A program made the translations under genes and the position numbers. From assembly GCF_025971925.1 (NCBI RefSeq), contig NZ_JAPDHV010000001.1:124001-188000 (forward strand): DNA of 64,000 bases, in the 5' to 3' direction. The first letter of the stretch is position 1. Each line of letters begins with the position of its first letter. A model generated the notes under the pieces. It saw only the letters and a list, made by a program, of their open reading frames with translations, did no database searches and was not told the origin of the DNA. Below are positions 1 through 8,590 of this stretch, one piece after another. Source of the DNA: Chryseobacterium oryctis (lineage in GTDB: Bacteria > Bacteroidota > Bacteroidia > Flavobacteriales > Weeksellaceae).

Positions 1-1
1 C

Positions 2-1921
2 ACAAGTTTAGGCTTTACTACTGCACAAAAAATAAAAACCGGAGAAAGTGGAACTTTAGGTGTTTTGTTCTCTTTAAACCAATCAACCAAATACGAATAT
101 AAGGAAGGCGACAATAATCAATTCAGATCCTTACAAGGAACTAACGGAGCATCAAGCTATATTGATAATATGAACTTTCTAAACAGAAAACAATACACTT
201 TAGAAACAGAGTCTTCTATTTTATTAGGTTTAGGATATAAAAACAAAGGGACAAATGTAAATCTTAATGCAATTTATTTACAAAGTGCAGACAATATCAT
301 AGAAGATAATTTCGGGTATAAAGACGGACAAATACAAAATAAAAAATACGGTTTCTTTAGAACCAATCAGCTAGATATCTCCAGATTTTTGGATTTACAA
401 CTTACTGCTTCTCAAAAAATAAATGAAAGACATCAAATCAAGGCAGGAGCAAGTTATGTAATCAACAATTACAGCCAACCAGACCGAAAAATCCTTGAAG
501 GGCATAGAGAAGATCCTAATAATCTAGGAAACTATCTTCCGGGAAATAATGTATCAATGAGCTATGGAGGTAATAATCTTATCCGTCAGTATCTGGATGT
601 AAATTCTAGATTCTATGGTTCTGCATTTGCTGAATATCAGCTGAATTTAGGAGAAAAGGGGGACAGAAAAGACTTTCCGTTACAAATCGCATTAGGATAT
701 AATGGTTTTGCAGATTTAAGAAAGACATCTTATCGTTTTATTTTTGGGAGAAAGCATAACGACCCAAGTTCTTTTATAGTCAATGTAGACCAACCACAAG
801 CTGTATTCAACCAAGCGATTTCTGATGGATATCTATATTACGAAGAAGGTTCAGACCCTTCACAATTCTTTAATAGCTTCTATCAGTTTGTAAATGGAGG
901 ATATGCCAATATCAACTTTAAGCCAAATGATTCTTGGGATATTTTGTTAGGAGCAAGATATGAAAATGACATGACACTTATTAGATATTCTGAACTAAGT
1001 GCTTCAAACAAAACCAATATCGAAAAAAATAAAGACTACTTTTTACCATCTTTATCCATTAAAAAAGCGCTTAACAATAGAAATAATTTAAGATTTTCAT
1101 TCAGCAAAACAGTTACAAGACCCATCTTAATTGAAACAATGCCTATAAAATACATCAGCCCAGATAATGTAAATATTGTAGGTAATCAGGAAATACAAGC
1201 CAGTGATAATTATAATTTTGATTTGAAGTGGGAATATTTTCCGACAGGAAAAGAAATGTTTGCTGTAAATGTATTTGCAAAAAGAATTAACAATGCTATT
1301 GAACGTTCTTTAACACCTTCAGCAGATGCTACAGGATCTACGATAACATTCTTCAATGCAAAAAAGGCAGATTTATACGGAATAGAACTGGAAGGAATTT
1401 TAAGTTTAGGAAGAATCTCTGAATCTTTAAATCGTTTCACTTTAGGAGCTAATGCAACGATAATGCATACCAATATTGAAAGAAGTGAGAGACAATTGGA
1501 AATGGAAGAGCCAAGCTGGTTCAAAACTACCGGAGAGACACTTCGAAAAAGAGGATTACAAGGTGCCGCACCATATACCATTAATGCAGATTTGAAATAT
1601 GAGTATAAAAATGACAAAAACTTCACAAAAACTTTCTCATTAATATATAATGTTTCCGGAAGTAAAATTTACGCAACCGGAGGAGCAGGAACAGATAATT
1701 ATTTTGAAAAACCATTCCATCAACTAGACTTTGTACACCAAAACCAGATCGATAAAAACTGGAATGTAAAATTCGCAGTACAAAATATACTTAACAGTAA
1801 ATATAAAATTCTTTTAGGTGATAAAAACTACGCACCATTACGCCTTGAAGAAAACAATAATGTAATGACAAACTATTACAAGGGTGTTACTTTCAACCTT
1901 ACGTTAGGGTATACATTTTAA
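2..1921 (+). CDS. TonB-dependent outer-membrane receptor, 3' part
   Basis: Outer-membrane beta-barrel receptor that would import a ligand using TonB energy. The reading frame is open from base 2, so the gene begins upstream of the window; only the end of the plug and the barrel are visible, about 640 residues. The barrel shows alternating aromatic and polar strands and late TonB-receptor features (a 'FSKTVTRP' segment about 360 residues into the visible part, and 'FAVQNILNSKYKI' near the end). It finishes on a terminal Phe (LTLGYTF), typical of BAM substrates. The next gene, 30 bp downstream on the same strand, encodes a surface-type lipoprotein, so the two are probably one transport unit. 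The ligand cannot be told from sequence. Confidence 0.9.
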   Translation, partial: TSLGFTTAQKIKTGESGTLGVLFSLNQSTKYEYKEGDNNQFRSLQGTNGASSYIDNMNFLNRKQYTLETESSILLGLGYKNKGTNVNLNAIYLQSADNIIEDNFGYKDGQIQNKKYGFFRTNQLDISRFLDLQLTASQKINERHQIKAGASYVINNYSQPDRKILEGHREDPNNLGNYLPGNNVSMSYGGNNLIRQYLDVNSRFYGSAFAEYQLNLGEKGDRKDFPLQIALGYNGFADLRKTSYRFIFGRKHNDPSSFIVNVDQPQAVFNQAISDGYLYYEEGSDPSQFFNSFYQFVNGGYANINFKPNDSWDILLGARYENDMTLIRYSELSASNKTNIEKNKDYFLPSLSIKKALNNRNNLRFSFSKTVTRPILIETMPIKYISPDNVNIVGNQEIQASDNYNFDLKWEYFPTGKEMFAVNVFAKRINNAIERSLTPSADATGSTITFFNAKKADLYGIELEGILSLGRISESLNRFTLGANATIMHTNIERSERQLEMEEPSWFKTTGETLRKRGLQGAAPYTINADLKYEYKNDKNFTKTFSLIYNVSGSKIYATGGAGTDNYFEKPFHQLDFVHQNQIDKNWNVKFAVQNILNSKYKILLGDKNYAPLRLEENNNVMTNYYKGVTFNLTLGYTF

Positions 1922-1951
1922 TCTTTTAACAAATAAATAAATCTAAATATA

Positions 1952-3169
1952 ATGAAAAGAAGAGTATTATCACTTTGTTCAATAGTATTAGTAGCAAGCT
2001 TAACATTAACATCATGCACAATAGAAGTAAATGATGGTTTAGGAGAAGGTACTACCAATACACCTGGAACCACTGAAAGTGTATTAAGCGGAAGTGGAAC
2101 ATTATCTGGAACGATTACAAAAGATCTTTTAATAAAAAAAGGAAATTATACACTTGATGGTATTGTAAAAGTTGTAGCTGGTGTTACATTAACTATTGAA
2201 CCAGGTGCTACATTCAATGTAGTAACTTCAAAAACAAGTTCATTAGTAATTTTACAAGGTGCTAAAATCAATGCTCAAGGAACAGCATCTGAACCAATTG
2301 TATTTACAACTTCAACAAAAACTCCGGGTGATTGGGGAGGAATTACACTATACGGAAAAGCACCGATAAAAGCAGTAAACGGAAATACTACAGCTTTGTC
2401 TGAAGACGGAAATAATGTAAACTACGGTGGCACAGATCCTAATGACAACTCTGGAATTATGAAATTCGTAAGAGTAGAATATGCGGGTAAAAAAATCGGT
2501 GACGGAACATCAGAAACCAACTCGATGACTTTCTACTCTGTAGGAGCCGGAACCGTGCTGGAAAACCTTGTAACTTACAAAGGTACAGATGATGGATACG
2601 AATTTTTTGGAGGAACTGTAAGTGCTACCAATATTGTTTCTTACGGAAACTATGATGATTCTTTCGACTGGCAAGATGCTTGGAGCGGACAAAACAACTC
2701 TAATTGGTATGCCTTCCAAACAGGAACAGGAAACTTCGGAATGGAGATTGAAGCTTCAGGAAATGCAGATAATGTTGCTCCAAAAATTTCCAACATAACT
2801 CTTATCAGAAATGCAGGTACCAATCCTGAAAGTGCAGGATCATCAGAAATTTCAGCAATTCAGTTTAAAAAGCACGGAACTGGTATTTTCTCTAATGTTT
2901 ACATCAGTGGATACAAAAACATTGGTTCTCAGAAAGCATATTCAGTTCTTATTCAGGATGATGCTACAAATACAAATCAGGTTTTAACTGGAAAAATAAA
3001 AGTAGAACCTATAAATTATGTAAATTCTGATCAACCTGGAGTTTGGGGCTATGCACAAACAAACGGAGGTAAAACATTCACCAATACGACTACAGTTACA
3101 AAAGTATCTTTAACTCCGGGAGCTTGGGCTACAGTAGATGGAGTAAATCTTTTAGCAGCTTTACAATAA
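1952..3169 (+). CDS. Beta-helix-type surface lipoprotein, partner of the upstream TonB receptor
   Basis: A 405-residue lipoprotein. The signal peptide is residues 1-21 with a lipobox ending LTSC, so Cys22 would be lipidated. After a Gly/Thr/Ser-rich linker, the body has repeating short strands rich in Gly, Asn and Thr (for example 'GVTLTIEPGATFNV'), suggesting a right-handed parallel beta-helix. It starts 30 bp after the TonB receptor and is followed by a strong terminator, so it is the last gene of that unit. By analogy with SusC/SusD pairs it may be the cell-surface ligand-binding partner, but it is not SusD-like in sequence. The specific substrate is unknown. Confidence 0.75.
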   Translation: MKRRVLSLCSIVLVASLTLTSCTIEVNDGLGEGTTNTPGTTESVLSGSGTLSGTITKDLLIKKGNYTLDGIVKVVAGVTLTIEPGATFNVVTSKTSSLVILQGAKINAQGTASEPIVFTTSTKTPGDWGGITLYGKAPIKAVNGNTTALSEDGNNVNYGGTDPNDNSGIMKFVRVEYAGKKIGDGTSETNSMTFYSVGAGTVLENLVTYKGTDDGYEFFGGTVSATNIVSYGNYDDSFDWQDAWSGQNNSNWYAFQTGTGNFGMEIEASGNADNVAPKISNITLIRNAGTNPESAGSSEISAIQFKKHGTGIFSNVYISGYKNIGSQKAYSVLIQDDATNTNQVLTGKIKVEPINYVNSDQPGVWGYAQTNGGKTFTNTTTVTKVSLTPGAWATVDGVNLLAALQ

Positions 3170-3201
3170 GAAGTAATTAGTTTTCTTCATATCAGATTAA
3201 A

Positions 3202-3237
3202 AAAATCCCTCAGGAGAATATTCTTCTGAGGGATTTT
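3202..3237. terminator. Bidirectional rho-independent terminator
   Basis: Seventeen-base arms with one G-T wobble around a 2-base centre (core CCCTCAGGAGAA / TTCTTCTGAGGG), flanked by A on the left and T on the right. It lies between the convergent lipoprotein and hemL genes and could serve both. Confidence 0.9.
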
Positions 3238-3260
3238 GACTTTTATAAATAAGAATAGTT

Positions 3261-4544
3261 TTAAGAATACTCAAATTTTCTTACTGCTTCCAGTGTCATA
3301 TCAATTTCCTTCTCCTTAATTGCATCACTTATGAAGTAGGTTTCATATCCGCTTGGCGGAAGATAAATTCCGTTTTGAAGCATTTGATGGAAGAAATTAT
3401 TAAACAAAGAATGATTCGCATTTTGGGCTTCATCAAAATCAGAAACCCTGTTGATATGGAAGAAAACAGACATCATAGAGCCCTTTCTGTTAATTTTATG
3501 AGCAATTCCTTTTTCATTTAAAATTTTTCCGATTTCAAAATCTAAAGTTTCTGTAGTTTTATTCAGTCTGTTAAAAAATTCAGAATCATTTTTAATGATT
3601 TGAAGAGTTTTCAATCCCGCTCTCATCGCCAAAGGATTTCCGCTTAATGTACCCGCCTGATAAACTCCGCCTTTTGGAGCAAGATGATCCATAATCTCGT
3701 TTCTACCAGCAAATGCACCTACCGGAAGCCCTCCTCCGATTACCTTTCCGTAAGTTACCAAGTCTGCTTTTACATTGAAAAGTTCCTGTGCACCTCCAAA
3801 AGCTAGTCTGAAGCCTGTCATTACCTCATCAAAAATCAATAAAGCACCATTTTCGTCACAGATTTTTCTTAAATTTTGAAGATAATTATTTTCAGGGAGT
3901 ACACAACCCATATTTCCTGCAACAGGTTCAACAATTATCGCTGCAATTTCACCCTGATTATGTCTGAACAAATCTTGTACCTGCTCAACATCATTATATC
4001 TTGCCAAAAGAGTGTCTTTTGCCGTTCCTTGAGTTACTCCAGGAGAATTCGGGTTTCCAAAAGTTGCAGCCCCACTTCCCGCTTTAATCAAAAATGAATC
4101 TGAATGACCGTGATAACAGCCTTCAAACTTAATTATCTTATCTCTTCCCGTAAAACCTCTTGCCAATCTTATAGCACTCATACATGCCTCCGTTCCTGAA
4201 GAAACCATTCTGATTTGGTCAATATTCGGAACATTTTCTATGATGAATTTTGCTATTTCAGTCTCCAATTCCGTTGGTGCACCAAAAGAAAAACCTTTTT
4301 CTGCCTGAATTTTTAATTCTTCCAAAACTTCAGGATGGGTATGCCCTAAAATAGCAGGTCCCCAAGAATTAATATAATCGACATAAGTATTGTCATCTGC
4401 ATCTGTAAGGTAAGCTCCTTTTGCAGATTTCATAAAAACAGGAACACCTCCCACTGATTTGAATGCACGAACCGGAGAATTTACCCCTCCAGGAATGTAT
4501 TGGTAAGCCTCATCGAATAAAGCCGAACTTCTTTGGTATTTCAT
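3261..4544 (-). CDS. hemL: Glutamate-1-semialdehyde 2,1-aminomutase
   Basis: Converts glutamate-1-semialdehyde to 5-aminolevulinate in the C5 route to heme and other tetrapyrroles; a cytoplasmic PLP enzyme. At 427 residues it has the usual family length. Visible features are the N-terminal [11 protein letters not shown] (residues 19-28), SSGTEA at 115-120, the cofactor Asp239 in LLIFDEV, and the PLP Lys267 in [14 protein letters not shown]. The start is the ATG giving the canonical [11 protein letters not shown]-terminus. It stands alone: the next gene upstream on the same strand ends 59 bp away with a hairpin in between. The identification is firm. Confidence 0.97.
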   Translation of the reverse strand: MKYQRSSALFDEAYQYIPGGVNSPVRAFKSVGGVPVFMKSAKGAYLTDADDNTYVDYINSWGPAILGHTHPEVLEELKIQAEKGFSFGAPTELETEIAKFIIENVPNIDQIRMVSSGTEACMSAIRLARGFTGRDKIIKFEGCYHGHSDSFLIKAGSGAATFGNPNSPGVTQGTAKDTLLARYNDVEQVQDLFRHNQGEIAAIIVEPVAGNMGCVLPENNYLQNLRKICDENGALLIFDEVMTGFRLAFGGAQELFNVKADLVTYGKVIGGGLPVGAFAGRNEIMDHLAPKGGVYQAGTLSGNPLAMRAGLKTLQIIKNDSEFFNRLNKTTETLDFEIGKILNEKGIAHKINRKGSMMSVFFHINRVSDFDEAQNANHSLFNNFFHQMLQNGIYLPPSGYETYFISDAIKEKEIDMTLEAVRKFEYS

Positions 4545-4558
4545 ATCACTTAAACAAA

Positions 4559-4575
4559 TGCGCCTTTTCGGCGCA
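4559..4575 (-). terminator. Hairpin downstream of the glucosaminidase gene
   Basis: Six-bp GC-rich stem TGCGCC / GGCGCA with a 5-base loop. Read on the minus strand it is followed by TTTGTTT. It lies between the LysM glucosaminidase and hemL, so it probably ends the former. Confidence 0.6.
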
Positions 4576-4603
4576 CTTTTATTTTATGTTATTATTTTAG
4601 TTT

Positions 4604-5662
4604 TTAATTTCTAGGTTTTTTATCGATTAAATAAATTAATTGTCCGGCAGAAGGTTTTTGTCCCTCATCCATTCTGTTTTTAGCATATAATTTATTTAAT
4701 TTAATTCCGAATTTCTGAGCAATAGCATACATATCTTCACCAGATTCGGCTTTATATGTTGCTACATTTCCTGTAGAATTTTTTGATTCAAGAAAAACAA
4801 TATCATTTTTCTTTAGTACATCACTTTCAAGCTCATTCCATTTTTTCAATCTGCTCTCGCTTATTTTAAATTTATTTGCAATAAACTGAACGTTGGTATC
4901 TTCAGGAATGATGATATATTTTAAACCCTCATTCGGATGGCTTTTTATAAGAATAGAATTAAGAATTTCTGCTTTAGTCTTAATTCTTTCTACTCTTTTT
5001 TGTTGTTGAGCATAAGAAGTCTGCTTATAAGGAACTTCTACCGTAACAGGTTCTTTAGCTTTTTTTGCAGACTTTTCAGGTTCTAACTGAGCCATGAAAG
5101 TTCTGTCATCTTTAAGATCCGGATATTTTTTTAATACGGCATACAGAACTTCTTTAGAATTGGTATCATCAAACTCGTACAACTTATACTTTTCAATTTT
5201 ACTGATAAGTATGTGTGCATAACGAGGATTTGTAGCATATCCTGCTTTTTTCAACCCATGAGCCCAAGCTTTATAATCTTTCATATCTAGCTTGAAAAGC
5301 CCTGTATAATATTTTCTTGTAGCCAAAAATATCGAATGATCTTCGTAAGATTGTTTCGGATCATCATACACGCGGAAACATTCATTCGGAGCATCATCGG
5401 TATGTTTCATCGTTTTTCCATTCCAACCTTCTTTACATTTTATTCCGAAATGATTTTTACCCTCTTTTGCTAATCGGCTTTGTCCTCCACCTGTTTCCAA
5501 AAGTCCCTGCGCAAGAGTAATAGAAGCCGGAATCTTGTACTTTTCCATTTCTTCTACAGCATATTTTGCAAATTTTTGGATGTATTGGTCTTCAGTTGCC
5601 CAGGCTTGAGCTGAGAATTTTGATAAAACTAAAAGGCTTATTATTGAGAAAAGTCTTTTCAT
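4604..5662 (-). CDS. Exported glucosaminidase with two C-terminal LysM domains
   Basis: Peptidoglycan hydrolase likely to cleave N-acetylglucosaminyl bonds in the periplasm or at the septum. It has 352 residues with a signal peptide at about 1-20. The glucosaminidase domain spans about 25-170, with the catalytic-type Glu56 in LAQGLLETGGG followed by NHFGIKCKEGW and later KKAGYATNP. A Lys-rich linker follows, then two LysM-like peptidoglycan-binding modules at about 236-285 and 303-350. This architecture is common in Bacteroidota cell-wall hydrolases of the FlgJ/GH73 type. It is transcribed with the same polarity as the PLP enzyme upstream (67 bp gap), but no functional link is evident. Confidence 0.9.
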   Translation of the reverse strand: MKRLFSIISLLVLSKFSAQAWATEDQYIQKFAKYAVEEMEKYKIPASITLAQGLLETGGGQSRLAKEGKNHFGIKCKEGWNGKTMKHTDDAPNECFRVYDDPKQSYEDHSIFLATRKYYTGLFKLDMKDYKAWAHGLKKAGYATNPRYAHILISKIEKYKLYEFDDTNSKEVLYAVLKKYPDLKDDRTFMAQLEPEKSAKKAKEPVTVEVPYKQTSYAQQQKRVERIKTKAEILNSILIKSHPNEGLKYIIIPEDTNVQFIANKFKISESRLKKWNELESDVLKKNDIVFLESKNSTGNVATYKAESGEDMYAIAQKFGIKLNKLYAKNRMDEGQKPSAGQLIYLIDKKPRN

Positions 5663-5729
5663 CTTATAATTTTTATTGTTTTAAAATGAAAGATGGAACA
5701 CTAAGTGTTTCATGTTTTTCAATTTTTAC

Positions 5730-6632
5730 TTATATAATTAAACTTCTATTCTGTTTTTCTAAAAGCAAATTGGCTCCCTCAATTCCCTGTAAACCACCTG
5801 TATGAAAGCACAAAATCTTAGAATTTTCAGGAAAATAATCTTCATCAATAAGTTTAAAAACTCTCTGCATCATTTTTCCTGTATAAATCGGGTCCAAAGG
5901 AACTTCATACTTTTCTTTAAAATCGTTGATGAAACAAACATTTTCATCTTTTATTTTACCATAACCACCCAACCCGGAATCTATTAGAGTAAAATTCTTT
6001 TTGGAAGTTAATTCTAGAATTCTATTTTCAAGCGAATCATCTTCCACAGCCTTAATTCCTATAACTTTCTGATTATCTTCACAAAATTTTGAAATTCCGG
6101 CAATCGTTCCACCCGTTCCAACTGCGGTGCAAAGATAGTCAAAATCTTTTGTTTCATTATTTAGCATCATTTTCACGCCTTCTACAGCGTCTTCGTTCGT
6201 TCCCCCCTCAGGAACAATTAATGCTTCCGGGAATTCTTTTTGTAAAAACTCCGTCAATTTTTCTTTATGACGGTATTCTTCGCGGGTTACAAATCGCAGA
6301 TTCATTCCGTTTCTTTTAGCGAAAAGCAATGTAGAATTATCTCGCCATTTATCTTTCAGTTCCTCCCCTCGTATAATACCTAAAGTTGGAATTCCTGTTA
6401 AACTTCCAAGTGCCGATACCGCAGAAATATGATTTGAAAAAGCACCTCCGAATGTAATGACATAGGGCTTTTCTGGCTTTTTATCTAAATAATAATTGAC
6501 ATTATAAAATAGCTTCCAATATTTGTTTCCGGATATTTGAGGATGAATAAGGTCTTCTCTTTTTATAAAGAGTTTCACATTTTTCTCAATAGGAATTTCA
6601 ACAATTGGAATATGTATTTCAGGAACATTCAT
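5730..6632 (-). CDS. PLP-dependent D-cysteine desulfhydrase / ACC deaminase-family enzyme
   Basis: A 300-residue fold-type II PLP enzyme. The Schiff-base Lys37 lies in PQISGNKYWKL, which matches the SGNK context of D-cysteine desulfhydrases and ACC deaminases. The phosphate-binding loop is visible as AVGTGGTIAG and the cofactor-contacting end as CFHTGGLQG. It is somewhat shorter than typical ACC deaminases (about 338). The reaction is either breakdown of D-cysteine to pyruvate, H2S and ammonia or a related deamination; sequence alone does not settle which. True ACC deaminase activity needs specific active-site residues I cannot verify. Confidence 0.85.
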   Translation of the reverse strand: MNVPEIHIPIVEIPIEKNVKLFIKREDLIHPQISGNKYWKLFYNVNYYLDKKPEKPYVITFGGAFSNHISAVSALGSLTGIPTLGIIRGEELKDKWRDNSTLLFAKRNGMNLRFVTREEYRHKEKLTEFLQKEFPEALIVPEGGTNEDAVEGVKMMLNNETKDFDYLCTAVGTGGTIAGISKFCEDNQKVIGIKAVEDDSLENRILELTSKKNFTLIDSGLGGYGKIKDENVCFINDFKEKYEVPLDPIYTGKMMQRVFKLIDEDYFPENSKILCFHTGGLQGIEGANLLLEKQNRSLII

Positions 6633-6701
6633 TATTGCAAATTTCCTGAATTTATTTTAAATGATAATTCTTAAATTCGTTAAACAAAACTTAAAATAAT
6701 T

Positions 6702-7310
6702 ATGAAAAAGTCAAATTCATTGATAGTAATACTGGTAGTTTTCGTCACTGCAATAGTTATTGGTTATATACTTTTCAAAAATGCACTTCCTTCTCACTCT
6801 GAATTTGATGTTATAGATAAACCTAACGATAAAGTAGTCAATATGGTGAATGAGCAGATTGAAAGACAAATCGAAAATCATACTCAAAACATTATGCATC
6901 CTGGATATATCCCTGAAAGCAGACAAAACACAATTGATTATTTAAAAACCATTAAAACTATTGAAAGCTACGCTCGTCATGGTGTAGAATCTACACAACC
7001 CAGAAATTACCTTGAATTAAAAATAACTTTTAATGACGGAACTGTTGCAGAAAAAGTCTATACAGGACATCCTTGTTCAGGCTATATGTCTCCTTGTTTA
7101 TTGCTAAAAGTGGAAATGGAAAATGGCAAAGCTATACATGTATTCACCAACGGGCAAGAGAAAAAAGGCTCTCCGGATTGGATAATTAATGACCTGAATA
7201 CACTTATAAAATCAGCAATTTCTTATGACATGAGTAAAAATCAAGACAATTATTTCGCTCCGGAAAAAACTCAGAAAGATTTTGATAAAGAATGGGAAAA
7301 TCAAAAATAA
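6702..7310 (+). CDS. Membrane-anchored protein of unknown function
   Basis: A 202-residue protein with one hydrophobic N-terminal segment (about residues 7-27), acting as an uncleaved anchor or signal. The rest is polar and would face the periplasm. It includes 'YTGHPCSGYMSPCLLLK' with two cysteines five residues apart from their flanking motif, which might form a disulfide. I do not recognise the family. The gene stands alone, divergent from the PLP enzyme and convergent with the small HExxH gene that ends 2 bp beyond its stop codon. Confidence 0.7.
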   Translation: MKKSNSLIVILVVFVTAIVIGYILFKNALPSHSEFDVIDKPNDKVVNMVNEQIERQIENHTQNIMHPGYIPESRQNTIDYLKTIKTIESYARHGVESTQPRNYLELKITFNDGTVAEKVYTGHPCSGYMSPCLLLKVEMENGKAIHVFTNGQEKKGSPDWIINDLNTLIKSAISYDMSKNQDNYFAPEKTQKDFDKEWENQK

Positions 7311-7311
7311 A

Positions 7312-7641
7312 TCATCCTAAATATTTCCAGAAACTCCAAAGTTTTCTTTTTTTGAGATACTGCAAATCCCTTTCTTTTGCATAAGCCTCTCTTTCAAAAG
7401 ATATATAACGATAGGCAAGAAAGCTATCTTTCAGTTTAAAAAACCAATAATAATATTCTATAACGTAGAAAATATAGAAAAAAACGATAAGCAATTCTAA
7501 TTGTTGTCTGAGGTGAATTTTTTCGTGATTGATAAGTACTTTATTTTGCTTATCTTCGGGTTTCCTAATGAAGATAAAGGGAAAAAGAGCAATGCCGTTA
7601 ATTTTTAACTTTTTTAATGGCTTTTGGCATACAATTATCAT
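7312..7641 (-). CDS. Small membrane protein with an HExxH motif (mini M56-like)
   Basis: A 109-residue protein. Residues about 39-43 read HEKIH, a gluzincin HExxH pattern, followed by a hydrophobic segment (about 50-68) and, some 45 residues after the motif, FEREAYAKERD, which offers a candidate third Glu ligand. This spacing recalls the M48/M56 membrane peptidase core, but the protein is far shorter than those enzymes. It may be a minimal peptidase, a degenerate fragment, or a protein that merely binds metal. It converges on the upstream-strand unknown gene with a 1-bp gap. No operon partner is visible. Confidence 0.7.
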   Translation of the reverse strand: MIIVCQKPLKKLKINGIALFPFIFIRKPEDKQNKVLINHEKIHLRQQLELLIVFFYIFYVIEYYYWFFKLKDSFLAYRYISFEREAYAKERDLQYLKKRKLWSFWKYLG

Positions 7642-7679
7642 GGTAACAAATATAAAATTTTTTAATTTTAGAGATTTAA

Positions 7680-7865
<186 letters not shown>

Positions 7866-7911
7866 AATGAAATCACTGATTCGCGATTACCATAAAATAA
7901 ATTTAAAAGCT

Positions 7912-8442
7912 ATGAGCAAAAAATATATTTTTATTCTATTAGCTTCAGCTACATTGGGTTTGACGTCTTGTAGTCCTTTTCAGGTACGTTCCGACTATGC
8001 TGAAACAGCAAACTTCACTTCTTATAAAACATACAAATTAAGAATTGATGATTTAAAACTGAATGACATTGATAAAGACAGAGTTTTGAATGAGTTGTCT
8101 AAACAGCTTCAAAGCAAAGGTCTTCAGTCGGGAGAAAATCCTGATTTAATCGTAAATGTAAAAGCAAATCATAAAAAAATCACTGATATTACCAATAATT
8201 CTCCTTACGGAATGTATGGTTGGGGTGCCCCTTTCGGATGGGGTATCGGAATGAGCAGAACATGGACAAGCAATTATAATGAAGGAGCAATTATTGTAGA
8301 TCTAGTAGACGCTAAATCTCAAAAATTGGTTTGGCAAGGTATAGGAAGTGGGATTTCTGTAGATTCTCCAAAATCAAAACAAAGACAAATTCCTGAAATT
8401 ATGGTGGAGATTATGAAAAATTATCCTCCACAGAGAAAATAG
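7912..8442 (+). CDS. DUF4136 lipoprotein
   Basis: A 176-residue lipoprotein of the DUF4136 family. I chose the ATG at 7912 because it gives a clean signal peptide with lipobox LTSC (Cys20); the longer open frame overlaps the DUF5522 gene and adds a non-signal-like N-terminus. The mature part contains the typical start 'SDYAETANFTSYKTYKL', a Gly/Trp-rich loop at about 100-120 and the ending 'KQRQIPEIMVEIMKNYPP'. Such proteins are envelope lipoproteins of unknown function. It is followed by a hairpin terminator. Confidence 0.88.
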   Translation: MSKKYIFILLASATLGLTSCSPFQVRSDYAETANFTSYKTYKLRIDDLKLNDIDKDRVLNELSKQLQSKGLQSGENPDLIVNVKANHKKITDITNNSPYGMYGWGAPFGWGIGMSRTWTSNYNEGAIIVDLVDAKSQKLVWQGIGSGISVDSPKSKQRQIPEIMVEIMKNYPPQRK

Positions 8443-8466
8443 ATTTCAAATTAATCAAGTATATAC

Positions 8467-8498
8467 AAAAGTCAATGCATAAAAATGTGTTGACTTTT
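8467..8498 (+). terminator. Terminator after the DUF4136 gene
   Basis: AAAAGTCAA / TTGACTTTT arms around a 14-base loop, followed by T. It lies 24 bp after the DUF4136 stop codon. Confidence 0.7.
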
Positions 8499-8590
8499 TT
8501 ATGTTTTTGAATGCAAATCTTTAAAAATTAATAACAAAATAATTTTTAATTCATGAAAATGTAGTAATCTTACTGTGAAATAAAATCAAT

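Noticed and set aside
1210-1626. 138-residue minus-strand ORF
   Set aside because: It is antisense inside the TonB receptor, with no motif or start context; a shadow of the real gene.
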